From positions 4,282,487 through 4,346,486 of the forward strand of contig NW_008706746.1 of NCBI RefSeq assembly GCF_000327385.1: DNA of 64,000 nucleotides, written 5' to 3'. The notes under the pieces were generated by a model, which saw only the letters and a program-made list of their open reading frames with translations, searched no databases and was not told where the DNA came from. The DNA is from Lottia gigantea. Lineage: Eukaryota > Mollusca > Gastropoda > Lottiidae. Positions 40,270 to 51,540 of the stretch are shown in pieces. The translations under genes were made by a program, and so were the position numbers. The first letter of the stretch is position 1; every line of letters starts with the position of its first letter.

Positions 40270-40540
40270 CGAGAGAGAGAGAGAGACAGGTAGGCCTATT
40301 ACGTTTTCCTGACAAGTGGAATTTTCCTGACAAGCAAACTTTAAAGTTACAATTAAAATGAAATCAATTTATATTATGCCATTTAGGGCTTCCTAAGACT
40401 TTTAGAATGTACAATAGTTAATTTTTATGATAATTACCTCCGTGAATTAAAGTACCGAAATAATTATTAATTATTAATAATTAATTTAGTGTTTTAGCTC
40501 TTATGTCAGCGTAAAACCAGAGTGCACGAATCCTTACACA
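40270..40540. other. AT-rich junction between LTR fossil and Penelope element
   Basis: It holds a short GA microsatellite (near 40272), a duplicated TTTTCCTGACAAG, and palindromic ATTATTAATTATTAATAATT. Part may be the upstream LTR of the neighbouring fossil, but no partner copy was seen to prove it. Confidence 0.35.
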
Positions 40541-41673
40541 AAATGACTTTGCCTTTAATGAAAAAATTTATTTCCAGACTTCAGGCACCGCGATGGGCAA
40601 AAGATTTGCGCCGAGTTATGTAAATATCTTTATGGCTGAGTGGGAACTGGAAATATCTTCCATTTCCCCTTTTGAACCTTTCTTCTATGGAAGGTTTCTT
40701 GACGATATTTTTATTATTTGGACCGAGTCTTTAACAAATTTTTGGCAATATTTTGAAATTTTAAATAATCACCACCCTTCTGTAAAACTAACTGCGAATA
40801 TTTCTGAACAAACTCTGAAAACTCTTTTCACCCAAAACATACTTTTACGGGAATAATCAAATCACAAATTTTGCGTTTTTTTAGAATTTGCACTCAAAAA
40901 GTAGATTTTGATGCAGCTTGTAGACTAGTTTTCAGTAAATTAAGAGAGAGAGGCTATTCCAAACGATTCTTGCGCAAAATTAAAATGACACTGTTTTGGA
41001 CCTTTTGAAAATTAATGAACCCCCTCCTGCAATAAATAACTTTGGCGCAATACCATGTAGAGGTTCTCGGTGTCGCACCTGTGAACATATCCATACGTCT
41101 CATTATTTTCAAAATAAAAAAAACGGAAACATATTTGAAATTAAAGAACGTATCACGTGTACGGATAAAAATATCATTTACCTAATTTCGTGTAAATAAT
41201 GTGACAAACAATACGTCGGCGAAACCCAGAACGCGTTGCGAACTCGATTTAGCGGCCATCGCTTTGATATAATTCATAGCAAAAATAGACCAATTTCGCA
41301 TCATTTTAATTTACCTGACCATTCCATTGAAGACCTACTTATCAGGCCTATTGAATCAATCCCTGACTCTGATATTATCAAACCAAAAACCAAACGATTA
41401 CAGAGAGAAAGCTACTGGATGGACCAACTCCAAACAGTGGCTCCAAATGGACTTAACATCCAGCATGATAATCAAATGATTCCATTTGTTGCCACCTTTA
41501 ATCATACAGCTGCCAAAACCTCATCCATCGTCAAACAGTATTACAGTGAATTACAGAGCAGATTTCCGAATGTATATACCAAACGACTTGTAATTGCCTA
41601 TAAGCGCAATAAAAACCTTAGTAATTTTCTGGTCCGTGGTAGACTCGATCCCATTGAATCCAATAATACTTGA
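40541..41673 (+). mobile_element. Penelope-like retroelement, 5'-truncated
   Basis: 40541-40856 encodes the end of a Penelope-type reverse transcriptase (GTAMGKRFAPSYVNIFMAEW, then GRFLDDIFIIW with the catalytic DD). 40996-41673 encodes the Cys-rich linker (CRGSRCRTCEHIHTSHYF) and a GIY-YIG endonuclease domain (IIYLISC, then CDKQYVGETQNALRTRFSGH), ending RGRLDPIESNNT. That RT-then-GIY-YIG order is diagnostic of endonuclease-bearing Penelope-like elements of the Poseidon/Neptune type. The RT N-terminus is missing, as is usual for 5'-truncated insertions, and the frame is interrupted in places, so it is inactive. Confidence 0.85.
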
Positions 41674-42479
41674 CCCCCCTCTCTATTTTCTAGCTCATTA
41701 AGTATAATATATTCTAATCCTTATATATAGATGTTTTTTCTTTTCAGAACCTATTCATACTCTTTTCTTTTAGAACTGGTAACAAGAAAACTTTCATATT
41801 ATAGACTTTTGTTTATTGTAGATTACTCGTGGTTGTTTTTTTAACTTAATACTAACTATGCTAACTTCACCTTATCTTGTATTGAACATTTATCTCTTTA
41901 TTTGTGACCTTGGCCAGTGTTTTACATAGAAGTTTTTAGGAACTTCTTCACTCTTAACACAAAACATGGTGCAAATCTTAGTTACAAAGAAGCAACGTTA
42001 CTTCAGACTTAAATGTTATTTACAATATACCATGTAGATGAACCTTACTAATCATTAATAAAAACAATAATTCCCATTCCCCCATTTACAAATATCAACA
42101 ACAAATCCATCCGCATATACGACGACAACAAAAATGGCTGCCGCCATGCCCATGAACAGCTCTAACTTGACGTTACGTTATTATAACTAAAATGCATAAC
42201 ATGACTTAACACATCTATTATAAGCCGAGATCTACCCATCCGTAAAAGGATGTGGCACAGGCGAGTCAAAATCAAGGTAGGAACAACGTTTTAAACAATG
42301 CAACAATCACATGCTTTCGACCTGTCAGTAGTCTAACGATCGTGAGTAAACAATAATAACTTATAGGCCTAAAAAAATAGCTATCGGCCCATGCTACATT
42401 TGTGTATTTCATGCACAGCTAAATTCTGAAACATTCTGTTTCAAGAATAAAGTAATATGTACTATGCATGACTTCGTAT
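41674..42479. other. Intergenic spacer, nothing recognised
   Basis: AT-rich sequence after the Penelope-like element, possibly including its 3' untranslated part. AAAATGGCTGCCGCCATG near 42130 is a short palindromic YY1-like site. No coding frame stands out. Confidence 0.3.
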
Positions 42480-43812
42480 TTATACGACAAGCTCTACTAC
42501 AGCAGAAATGTGCAAGTTAGATAGGGGCGGGTTATCAAAAGGCCCCATTATCCTACCTAATCTAATCTCTTTTTCCAATTTTGCCTTCATTTCAGTTTTG
42601 TGTTGTTCTGCAGATAATAAATTAGGACAATCAGATTTCAATCGTGGATCTGAATAATTATTGTAGTTTGAACCCGTGTGAAAACCCATATTTTAATTCT
42701 ATTCCAGCCTTTGTATTAGGATATATAGCTCTAGATATTTGAGTAAATTTTTAGTTTTGATGTGGGAAACGCCCAGGTCCAATATATCGCTGATTAGAGT
42801 ATCTGTAGTTATTATTTGACCCGTTTGGTCCTGAATGTGCTTGGTTCCTGTGTTGAGGATAATTTTGTTTGTTGTTAGGGGATGAATATCCGAAATTGTT
42901 ATTACAATATATTTTTGGGTGACCAGAATTACATAAATAGAATGCAAGTAGCCTTTGTGTATGTTGACAGTATATAAAACAGGATCCTTTATTATTACAT
43001 TCAAAACATTTTCTAGTAATAGAAAAGCCTGAATGAGATCTGTTTCCAGTTTGAAATTTTGCGTGATTGTTAGACACATATATTAGCCACAGCTCATAAT
43101 CAACATTACCTCAAGAGCTAGAGGGTCAGCAGCTTTTCTTAATCTAAATTGTTCGTCATAGGATTTCCACCCCATACCCTTGGATCTAGAAGCTCCTAAA
43201 CGCACAGATCTCGTATATTTTAAAAGATCTTGTGATTTGCAATGATGTGCAGAAATGTATATACGTGTACTCCTTAAAATTATGAATGCGTCTGTCCATC
43301 TTTCAACATCTAATATTCTTTAAAAAAAATTGCTCTCCAGTTTGGCTTATGGAAAGGAGTCTTTCTGGTTCCTTTGTTGTGGTTCTAAGCATAAGAGCAA
43401 GATCCACATATCTTTTGCCTTGTTGCAAGAGATATATTGCATCCGAGAATACTATGCGTACTCTCAACGTGTGTTTGACAGTACTAATAACACTCCCACT
43501 ATTTTGCTGATTGTCATCATCAGAAATTAAAGGAATATGCCCACTAACCAAGCAATCAATAGTTTCAGGACTCTCAAAATTGGAAGCATTACACACATTA
43601 CCTGGAGGTCCTAAAATAGGTCTTTCAATGCTGGAGGTGGGGCTATTACTATTTCCATTATCAGATCTTGCAGTTGGCCTGCTAGCAGTACTTGGGACTT
43701 CTTTGGCACCATTATCATCTACGAAATTTCCTTGTCTTGGTCTAGCATAAGGACTTGTACTACGAGCAGACGATCTGGATCTGGTATTAGTCGTATTCTC
43801 CGTGCATAGCAA
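42480..43812 (-). mobile_element. DIRS-like retroelement fragment (fossil)
   Basis: Minus strand: 43303-43812 is a Ser/Pro/Arg-rich gag-like region, 42750-43080 a Cys/His and Asn/Gln-rich region, and 42480-42689 resembles the segment just before the reverse transcriptase of DIRS-type tyrosine-recombinase elements (EKEIRLGRIMGPFDNPPLSN). The rest of RT, RNase H and the recombinase are absent, so it is truncated; a few further breaks are apparent. Family placement rests mainly on the GPFDNPPLSNL stretch. Confidence 0.5.
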
Positions 43813-44145
43813 AACAGAAAAATAAATGAATATTTTATAAATAGTCCTAGATCTTTGTCAAAAATGAAAGCCACACAGTTATAGCCCATCAAAATAGACT
43901 GTTGCAGTGGAATTAATTTAAATAAAATCTTTACCAATGTAATATTTTATCACTTTTGCGAATTGAAAAATCAAGTATTTATCAAAGATTGTAACCTACT
44001 AGTCCTGTCAAGGCTTATATGCATAGGCAGATTATTAAGAATAGGCCTAAGTTTAAGCCCCTAGGCTATTGTTATTCTGTAAAACAGCATGGCTTGCTAA
44101 CTAGTCCTATTAAACTGATAAAATCTATTGAATAGACAATATACA
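43813..44145. other. Spacer after DIRS-like fragment
   Basis: AT-rich, with TAGGCCTA short palindromes that recur throughout the 40-55 kb part. No gene or element boundary could be fixed. Confidence 0.3.
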
Positions 44146-45195
44146 TATATTGATGAGATCTCAGTCAATAAGTTCGTATTTGGTAACAATCGGATGCCGG
44201 TACTGGAGTCATTGCCATTGACTTAGTAAAAACTAGTCAAATTTGGCTTTTAGGCATGATATAGGGGGCCTAGTCTGAAATATCTGCCTCTATTCCAGCC
44301 TCGGGTGGATATTTTGAGTCAGAAGAAAAAGGCCCTGTTAAATAGAAATTTCGACACCTCAAAAGATGCGTTTTCTCTAATACGATTGTAAATTAGTGTT
44401 GGGCATCACAGTAACTTTCGTTTTGTAAGTATCACGTGACTCTGTGGCCTGTGAACATTTAGCTGCGCACGCAGTTTTAAATGGCCGATTCAAGATCAGT
44501 TTCGCCAAAAAAAAAATTGATGGAACCGGAGACATGATATATAAATGGTGTAGGGAGAAAATGATGGTCTGAATGAACTACAAAAATATCCATCTTTCCA
44601 AATATACCTGGGTTTTGCAGGTATCCGAATAGGTTTTAAGCCCCAGCACCTGTGGAGATGCGGAATGTCCCCGTTTAACAGTGCTTATTATTTCTGTCTC
44701 TACACCTGACATCTGCCCAAATAGCTACTAGAGGCTGGAATAGAGAAAGATGTTTCGGTCTAGGAACGATAGAGACTACAGTTTCTATCTGGTCTTGAAG
44801 AAACTTGGTATGCGTGTATATATATTGATGAGATCTCAGTCATTTTCGATCGAAATTTGTAATAGTTGAATGAACGGTTTCAGAGTTATTGCTCTGACTG
44901 ACAGAAAGCTTGTAGGCTACAGTTATTATCTGATCTTGATGAAACTTGGTTTGCGTGAATATGTTGATGAGATCTGTCAAGTTTGAAATTGGTAAAAATC
45001 AGATGAACGGCATCAGAGTTTTGTCCTTGATTTGGTAAAAAAAAAGTCAAGTTTGGCTTGCAGGCAACAACGACAACATGTTTATATCCGATCTTTATGA
45101 AACTTGGTATGCAAGTATATATTGATGAAATCTCGGTCAAGTTCGAAATTGGTAATGATCGAATGAACAATTTCAGAGTTACTGCCCTATTGTGA
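44146..45195. repeat. Irregular tandem repeat tract (GATGAGATCTCAGTCA family)
   Basis: TTGATGAGATCTCAGTCA recurs near 44152, 44826, 44960 and 45125 with flanking TGAAACTTGGT(A/T)TGC and TCGAAATTGGTAA blocks. From 44770 the units follow each other every 130-165 bp. A 166-codon open frame on the minus strand across it is a product of the repeat, not a gene. Confidence 0.6.
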
Positions 45196-46600
45196 TCGTC
45201 GACATTGTTCATGTTTGAATTTAATGAGAATTTGATGATCTGTTTTTGACTAACTTGACTTATAAATATTTTAAAGATAATATTAAAATCCATTATTAAG
45301 CCACTAAAGATCTTGTTATCATTTCTGACAGCGAGCGTATGTTTCTTTGCCTGGAAAGCTATCTTTACACTGTTAAAGAAGACCAATCAAAATTCACATC
45401 ATTCAGCCGAAATAGGACTAGGCCTACCCTAAAACAACATTATTTGATTAAACGTAATATCTCATCTCCATAATGAAACTTTAAAAACAATCTGATTGAT
45501 TAATAGGCTATATTCATATAATTATAATTTATGAAGCTAAAAATCTTTCATATCTGGTAAGTAGATAAAACCCCATTTCATTTCATTTCATTTTTCATAT
45601 CTGGTAAATAACCTTTAGACAAAGGCAAAATTAGGCCTATTATGTGTTTTGATTATCTGATATGACTTCGACCTTCGACACATATTTGACAATGATATCT
45701 AGTTGCAACCGGTTTAAAACAACTTAACAATTAACTGAGAGTATGCTCGTTATCTCGTAAAGTGCGCTCATACCTACAAATTTGACCGACACTGCTGTCA
45801 ACTGGTCACGGATTCCGACCGCTTATACGTCAACGACAATATCCAATTGTTGCTAAAACAAATATATGAGGAAATGATATTATCCATTGACTGATCAAAA
45901 TCTTCTTGATGACGCCCGTTTCCACCTATTGCCGAATTAAAGCAGCCAACACCAGCTACACCCGGATTCTACCAGTGGTAACTTCGATCTGCCTTGTTCA
46001 GAGATTTTATTCTGAACAAAGTTCAATGTTAGTTGACAGTTATCAGTTTTTTTCACTTGCGACTAAACCAGAGTCACTGAGCTTTATCACAATAGGCCTA
46101 CGTCCTCGGACTTAAACCCTTGTCAAAACTTATATGGATGGCCTTGTAAGAAGTAAAATATCCTGGCGTTAAGATCGTTACGAGAATACGCGGCCTTAAA
46201 CGCTTTGAATCTAAACCGTTATGATACCAGGTAAGCGCACTAATGAGTAGTTTCAGAATTCTTTTTTTTTTTTCATTCTTTAAGATGCAGTGTACCAACA
46301 AATGGGATCGTCATTCCCGCATATGTTTATTTTATATTACATGCGAAACAGATGTAAGGTTTTACATTTTAAAGATTGATAAAGACAGCTGAATTTGAAT
46401 AATTATGTTCAACTGGAAAATCCAATGTTTACACGACTATGTCCCTTTAACCCCCTCTTTAAATCGGTGAACTTATTTGGAACTGTATAATTATGATAGA
46501 CTAGTGCACTAGAGTAAGAATACTTGGTGCATATCAGAAGGTAGGTACATATAGGCCTACTCGTAGTCGTAGTCGTGTAAACAAGTTACAAGCTGGGCGA
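45196..46600. other. Intergenic, nothing recognised
   Basis: AT-rich sequence with chance reading frames only. It includes the second TTTCATTTCATTTCATT copy near 45571 and several TAGGCCTA palindromes. Confidence 0.3.
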
Positions 46601-46616
46601 GCTCATTAGCATGCAG

Positions 46617-46643
46617 CAATTTGCATGACTTTCTAGAATCTTC
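46617..46643. promoter_or_regulatory. Octamer-like and heat-shock-element-like cluster
   Basis: ATTTGCAT (octamer, reverse of ATGCAAAT) is followed within a few bases by TTCTAGAATCTTC (46631-46643), which fits the nTTCnnGAAnnTTC heat-shock-factor pattern perfectly. It sits 2.3 kb upstream of the oxygenase gene, whose ATG is preceded by a splice acceptor, so a distal promoter here is possible. Motif evidence only. Confidence 0.25.
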
Positions 46644-46996
46644 CATAGTTTTATTGCTGCGCAAATGACATAGGTTCTTCGCTAATGACGAACAGTTATA
46701 GTTACATATATTGATCAGAATAGCTTTCGTTCGTTAGAGATGGTGCGTAAAGATTGTTTTCATTATTTTTTTTGTGTCAAATTAAGCAAACTGTTTGATT
46801 AATTGGTGTTTCTAATGAATTATCATATCATTAAGTGGTTATTGCATATAATTTAGAGTTTTAGCCAATCATAAATGTCCATGTATATACAGTCATGATA
46901 AACAGAAAAAGTATTAGCATTTTAATTTAAATAAGGGATTGGAAAGATGTTTTCTAAACTTTTGATGTGTATCAGAAACATTGCAGAACATCCGAT

Positions 46997-47055
46997 GTCT
47001 GACTAAAAATTGGAATGGTGCAAATTGATGCTATCACTGTTCCCAATACACATAA
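46997..47055 (+). repeat. Dispersed repeat, copy 2
   Basis: Same 60-bp block as at 12554-12612 (TTGGAATGGTGCAAATTGAT, followed by GCTATCA and AATACACATA), same orientation. Confidence 0.6.
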
Positions 47056-47449
47056 ACAATTAAAAAAAACCTCTTTACAATCCCTTTAATGCCTTCTAGT
47101 TTTCTGCTATTTTCATTGCATTATAGCCCTTTACATTGAAATTGTACATTAGCAATGGGTTGTACAGGTGAATATATTTAATTATAAGAGAAAATACCTG
47201 GTCAAGATAAGTAGGTAATTGAACTGTTCGGGAGGTAGGGTATATTTTACCACAGAAAACAAATATAACACAAGATCGACACCACAATTCCACATTTACT
47301 TGTAACCATTGCTTGTAGTTATTCAGTGCTGAATGGTAATAAGAATTGTCACCCGCAAGGCGATTTGTAACCGTGGGTTAGATTTCAAGTTATGAAAAAT
47401 TCTGATGCTAGGTCAAGTTCATCCGAACGACTATTGGTGTCGACTTTCA

Positions 47450-48012
47450 ATCAAACGATATTTTCATTATTTGGACAGAATCATTTTGGGAGTATTTTGA
47501 AATTTTAAATAATCACCATCCTTCTATAAAACTTACAGCAATTATCTCAAATTTCTTGGATACCACTGTATCTGTATTCAAAGGACCAAGTTTCACTCTA
47601 ATGAAAGAAACTCGATATTAAAGTATATTTCAAAGAACTTTGTTTACATGTCGACGGGCGACGGATGTTTACATGGTGGCGACTGGCCGACGAGTCTTCA
47701 AGAAAAAATTGAAGAAGTGATATACACCAACTTTTATTCCAAAATTAATTTCCACACCTTTTCTGGCGTAATTAAATTGCAAATTCTTATACCTTTCGTT
47801 GCCATCTACAATTCTACAGCTAAAATATCTCTGTGATATTCAAACGCTTTTATAAAGGACTTCAGGACGAATTCCCTCATCCACAGGAGCCAGTAGGGCC
47901 TATCGCACTGTTTAAAAATAATACATTTTTTGTGACTGCTTACAAAAGGAATAAAAACCTGAGAAATGTTCTTGTCCTTGGTAGATTAGACCCCCTTTCA
48001 TTAAATACCTGA
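47450..48012 (+). mobile_element. Second Penelope-like fragment
   Basis: Nucleotide and peptide matches to the 40541-41673 element: GATATTTTCATTATTTGGAC (DIFIIW), TTTTGAAATTTTAAATAATC (ILNNHHPS), then TTGCCATCTACAATTCTACAG (VATYNHTA) and AAAAGGAATAAAAACCTGAG (YKRNKN), ending in LGRLDPLSLNT. Unlike the first copy it keeps the DTTVSVFKGP segment, but it lacks the linker and most of the GIY-YIG domain. It is shorter and more decayed. Confidence 0.7.
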
Positions 48013-48225
48013 AGCAATCGCTTTGTATTTTTGAATTATCTGTTTATCTTGTAAATCTCTCCTGAAGTAATTTCTTATCATATTGATGTATTCCAAAGTC
48101 TCTTGTGACCTATTGGCCAGTGCTTCGATAAGAGAGTGTCTTTTATAAAACCTTATACTACCTTCCAACTTTGTAGTTTGTGCCAAATTTGTAGCTATCT
48201 TGCTACAAGAGGGACAACCTTATAA
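48001..48225 (-). pseudogene. Protein-like fragment, unidentified
   Basis: About 72 codons in one open frame on the minus strand, starting near GCPSCSKIATNLAQTTKLEG and running through RFYKRHSLIEALANRSQETL to KYKAIASGI and a stop. Composition is that of a real helical protein, and GCPSC could be half of a zinc site. It abuts the end of the second Penelope-like fragment on the opposite strand. It could be part of another mobile element or a captured gene piece; the family is not recognised. Confidence 0.3.
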
Positions 48226-48933
48226 GTTCTATATTATTTAATATTCAACCAATCAATATATCTTGTTCAATAGCCTATATGAGGGCAGCAAAGACATTCG
48301 TTGTAAAAAAAAACTTCAGTATTGCATAAATTGTAACAACCTTTTATACGAATGGGTAACAATTATATATAGGACAAGATTTAAAGAAGAATCTCGATAG
48401 ATTATGTATGGCAAACGTAGCTACCTGAAGAAGAAACACGAAACAAAAATTAAATTGAGATAGATTATATGCTTCTCAGAACGGAAGATGGGGTTTTAGT
48501 TATGTAAAATATTATGCATGTAGAGAACAGTTCTGATTTTGACTCACAGTTCGCAATTCCCTTGCTTTTTATCTAACCTTTCTTTTCACTAGTTTGATTT
48601 TCTGTATGCGATTTATATTTGAAAAAATACTTATCATTGAAAGTGCGAACAAACCGAAGTTGGCTTTTATTCTGGCAAAAACCATACCCTTTATTGCTGA
48701 AATGCTTTACTAATTACAAACAGTCTACTATGAAAGTTGATAAAGTAATAAAATGACTATTCAATGTTCCTTTAAATACATATATCCAAGAAAAAATGGC
48801 TTGTATTCTATTATGATTCTTGACTGTACGAAAACACAACGTGAAGAAAAGTTTTTTTTAATAAAATGATCAAACTAAATCTGAACTTTTTCAACCTATA
48901 TATTGATATAATTTTTTTATTTTCCAGATCATC
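48226..48933. promoter_or_regulatory. Upstream flank of oxygenase gene with 5'-UTR intron acceptor
   Basis: Nothing coding. It ends in TTTTTTTATTTTCCAG at 48912-48927, an excellent splice acceptor placed seven bases before the ATG. This implies a non-coding first exon upstream, so the promoter is probably not in this stretch. Confidence 0.45.
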
Positions 48934-49905
48934 ATGGATATAATCTCACTTCCTGTGATTGACCTTAAGCAAGCATCGGATCCAGCATACAGAGTCAGCA
49001 TAGCAAACAAATTGTTCCATGCATTAGAGACTATTGGTTTTCTGTACATTGATAATGTTCCTGGTTACGACGAAGAAGAACTGATTAAATGGTGCCAATG
49101 GTTCTTTGCGCTACCCAATGAGACCAAATATAAGCTGCATCGACGATTCTGGAATCCTGACAATAAAAACATCTACCGCGGTTCCTTCCCTGTTCAAGAT
49201 GCTGGTACTTCTGTTAAAGAAGGGTTTGAAATAGGGTTAAATTCCAAGACTAAATCTGAAAAGAATGTAATGTTCTCTGAATACAATGTTTGGCCAACTG
49301 ATGCCTCCGGTCACGAAGAGTTCAAGGCATATATGGTTTCATATTTCGATGCATTGTTTAATGCTGGGCTAGAAATTTGTCGTTTGGTGTGCCTAGGTTG
49401 TGGACTAGAAGAAAATTGGTTAGATTCCACGTTTATACCAGATACATTATCAACTCTTAGACTTCTTCATTATCCCCAAAATCATGATTCAAATAATCAT
49501 GATGGTGACGTAAGGTTGTGTTGCTCGGAGCATTCCGATTCTGGATTCATTACTTTGCTGTCTACTTTGGGATTTCCAGGACTGCAACTGAAATTAGGAT
49601 CTGGTCAATGGGTTGATGTTCCAAAAAGACCGAATTCCTTGGTGATGAACATAGGAGACATGTTGTCTATTATGACCGGAAATTGTCTGAAAGCAACTCA
49701 ACATAGAGTTATCGATCCTGGAGTAGACAGATATTCCGTACCTTTCTTCTTTGAACCATCATACGAAGCTGAGATCGGTTATACTTTTCTTGGTTTCCCG
49801 AGCCAGACAATAGAAAAGAAGCAGTATGGAGACTGGTTACAAGGAAAGATTTTAGAATTCCAAGAGTACCGATATCTCGGACAAAAAAAAAACTGTACAG
49901 TTTAG
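48934..49905 (+). CDS. Fe(II)/2-oxoglutarate-dependent oxygenase, isopenicillin-N-synthase-like, 323 aa
   Basis: Single uninterrupted coding exon. The N-terminal DIOX_N-type domain starts at once (LPVIDLKQASDP, then GFLYIDNVPG at 35-44). The 2OG-Fe(II) oxygenase fold follows, with iron ligands His200 and Asp202 (EHSDSGFITLL) and His257 (ATQHRV), and the 2-oxoglutarate-binding Arg266-x-Ser268 (RYSVPFFFEPS). All key residues are present, so it should be active; the substrate cannot be told from sequence. Length matches the family (about 310-350 aa). The acceptor just before ATG argues for a normal gene with a 5' intron rather than a fully processed retrocopy, although the lack of introns in the coding part is compatible with old retroposition or transfer from bacteria or fungi, where such proteins abound. 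A broken inverted copy lies at 54184-54576. Confidence 0.9.
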   Translation: MDIISLPVIDLKQASDPAYRVSIANKLFHALETIGFLYIDNVPGYDEEELIKWCQWFFALPNETKYKLHRRFWNPDNKNIYRGSFPVQDAGTSVKEGFEIGLNSKTKSEKNVMFSEYNVWPTDASGHEEFKAYMVSYFDALFNAGLEICRLVCLGCGLEENWLDSTFIPDTLSTLRLLHYPQNHDSNNHDGDVRLCCSEHSDSGFITLLSTLGFPGLQLKLGSGQWVDVPKRPNSLVMNIGDMLSIMTGNCLKATQHRVIDPGVDRYSVPFFFEPSYEAEIGYTFLGFPSQTIEKKQYGDWLQGKILEFQEYRYLGQKKNCTV

Positions 49906-50385
49906 GCCTACCTGGGAATGTGTTCTAGGCTAGAATGTAAATTCAGATATTTAAGTATGAATGTAGTGTTATCAATCTCCCAGTGTTTACTAAAGTCAGT
50001 GTTACCATTGTTTATCTTGAAAGAAGATTCAAACAACCTTTTAAGCAATGTTTTGATTCCAAGTTACACAACCTACCTGATTACAAAATCGCAGACCTGT
50101 TGCCTGCTGTCAGGAATATCGAAAAAAGATAGCTTGCAAGGCAAGGTAACATACCCCCACTGACAGCTGGCAGAAAAGATAAAACAGTCTTTAGTGACTA
50201 AAGTACGTATTTTCTCATATTGAAGAGATTTTATTAGTTTGAATTCAATTATATATATATATGCCAGTTATTTATGCTGAGTAATTCCACACAATTTTTT
50301 TAATTCAATATCAATAACCCAAATACAACAAATAATTAAATCACACAACTCTAATCAAGGGAAAAAAGTAATTTTGATGCGTTTT
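49906..50385 (+). other. 3' flank of oxygenase gene
   Basis: Probable 3' untranslated region followed by AT-rich spacer with a TATATATATATATA run near 50251. No clear gene. Confidence 0.35.
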
Positions 50386-51370
50386 TCCTAAGTCAAGGGC
50401 AATAACTCAAATACCGTTCATCGAAAAATCATCAAGTTCAAAAATGTCCACGATCTCATCAATATAAATGATCACATCAAATTTCATTAAAATCAGTTCA
50501 AAGCTGTATTCTCCATTGTGTTCACAAACAAAATTTGACGCGTTTTTCCTAAGTCAAAGGCACTAACTCAAAAACCGTTCATTGAAAGACCGTCAAATTC
50601 AATATAAATGATCATACCAAATTTCATTAAAATCTGATGAAATCTGTAGTCTCTATTGTGTTCACAAACAAATTTTGACGCGTTTTTCATAAGTCAAGGG
50701 CAATAACTAAAAAACAGTCATCAAAAATGCGTCAAGTTAGAACTTGTGCGAGATCTTATCATAAATCCGTGCTAAAAATTGAACGCATTTTCAAGAACAA
50801 GGGCAATAACTCATACTAAATATTTTTCAATTTCTCTAATATTTGATAGGGTTTATCTTTAGGTGATTACTAACACTCACACCAAGTTCCGTCAAAATCC
50901 ATCAAGAATTGTCCCTTCTAGAGTGTTAATGATAAAAATTGAATGCGTTTTCAAGAACAAGAACTCATTCTAAATATTTTTCGATTTTTCTGATTTTCGA
51001 TAGGGTTTATCCTTGGGTCATCCATCGAGAATTATGCCTTCTCGAGTGTTTACAACCTAAAATTGAACGTGTTTTCAAGAACAAGGGCAATAACTCGTAC
51101 TAATTATTTTTCGGTTTTTCTGATTTTAAATAGGGTTCATCCCTGGGTGATAACAAACACTCACACAAAGTTTCATCAAAATCCATCAAGAATTGCGCCT
51201 TCTAGAGTGTTTACGAGCGTTTCAAGAACAAGGGCAATAACTCGTACTAAATATATTTCGTGTTTCTGATTTTCAATAGGGTTCATACTTGGGTGATTAC
51301 AAACAACCATACCAAATTTAGTCGAAACCAGACAAGAATTGTGCCTTGTAGAGTGTTTACGAGCTATTGT
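50386..51370. repeat. Tandem array of AAGGGCAATAACTC-type units
   Basis: Two related sub-arrays. The first (50386-50720) has units with AAGTCAAGGGCAATAACTCA, GTTCATCGAAAAA and TTCATTAAAATC. The second (about 50790-51370) has units of roughly 130-150 bp with CAAGGGCAATAACTC, GATAGGGTTTATCC and CCTTCTAGAGTGTTTAC. Repeats built around GGGCAATAACTC are familiar from molluscan genomes. A lone unit lies at 27985-28140. Confidence 0.7.
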
Positions 51371-51474
51371 TACCCCGATTAATGTACTGGACATGTCCAT
51401 TTTAAAAGTGTTAAGTAGCCTATGCAAATCAATCATTCAACGCTTTTCAGGAAGGGTTTGCAATTGTGATTTGA

Positions 51475-51540
51475 CCAGTGGCGTACGCAGGATTTATTCA
51501 AAGGGGGTCGGACCGAAGGTGCGAATTCGATTGCAGAATA
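51475..51540. mobile_element. hAT-like transposon terminus
   Basis: CAGTGGCGTACGCAGGATTT followed by AAAGGGGGTCGG has the form of many invertebrate hAT ends. A similar start, CAGGCCCGTAACCAGC followed by CCAAGGGGGCGG, lies near 52523 in the same orientation. The opposite ends were not found and there is no transposase frame. Confidence 0.3.

Noticed and set aside
44886-45386. 166-codon open frame on the minus strand
   Set aside because: It spans the tandem repeat tract, has repeat-derived composition and resembles no protein.
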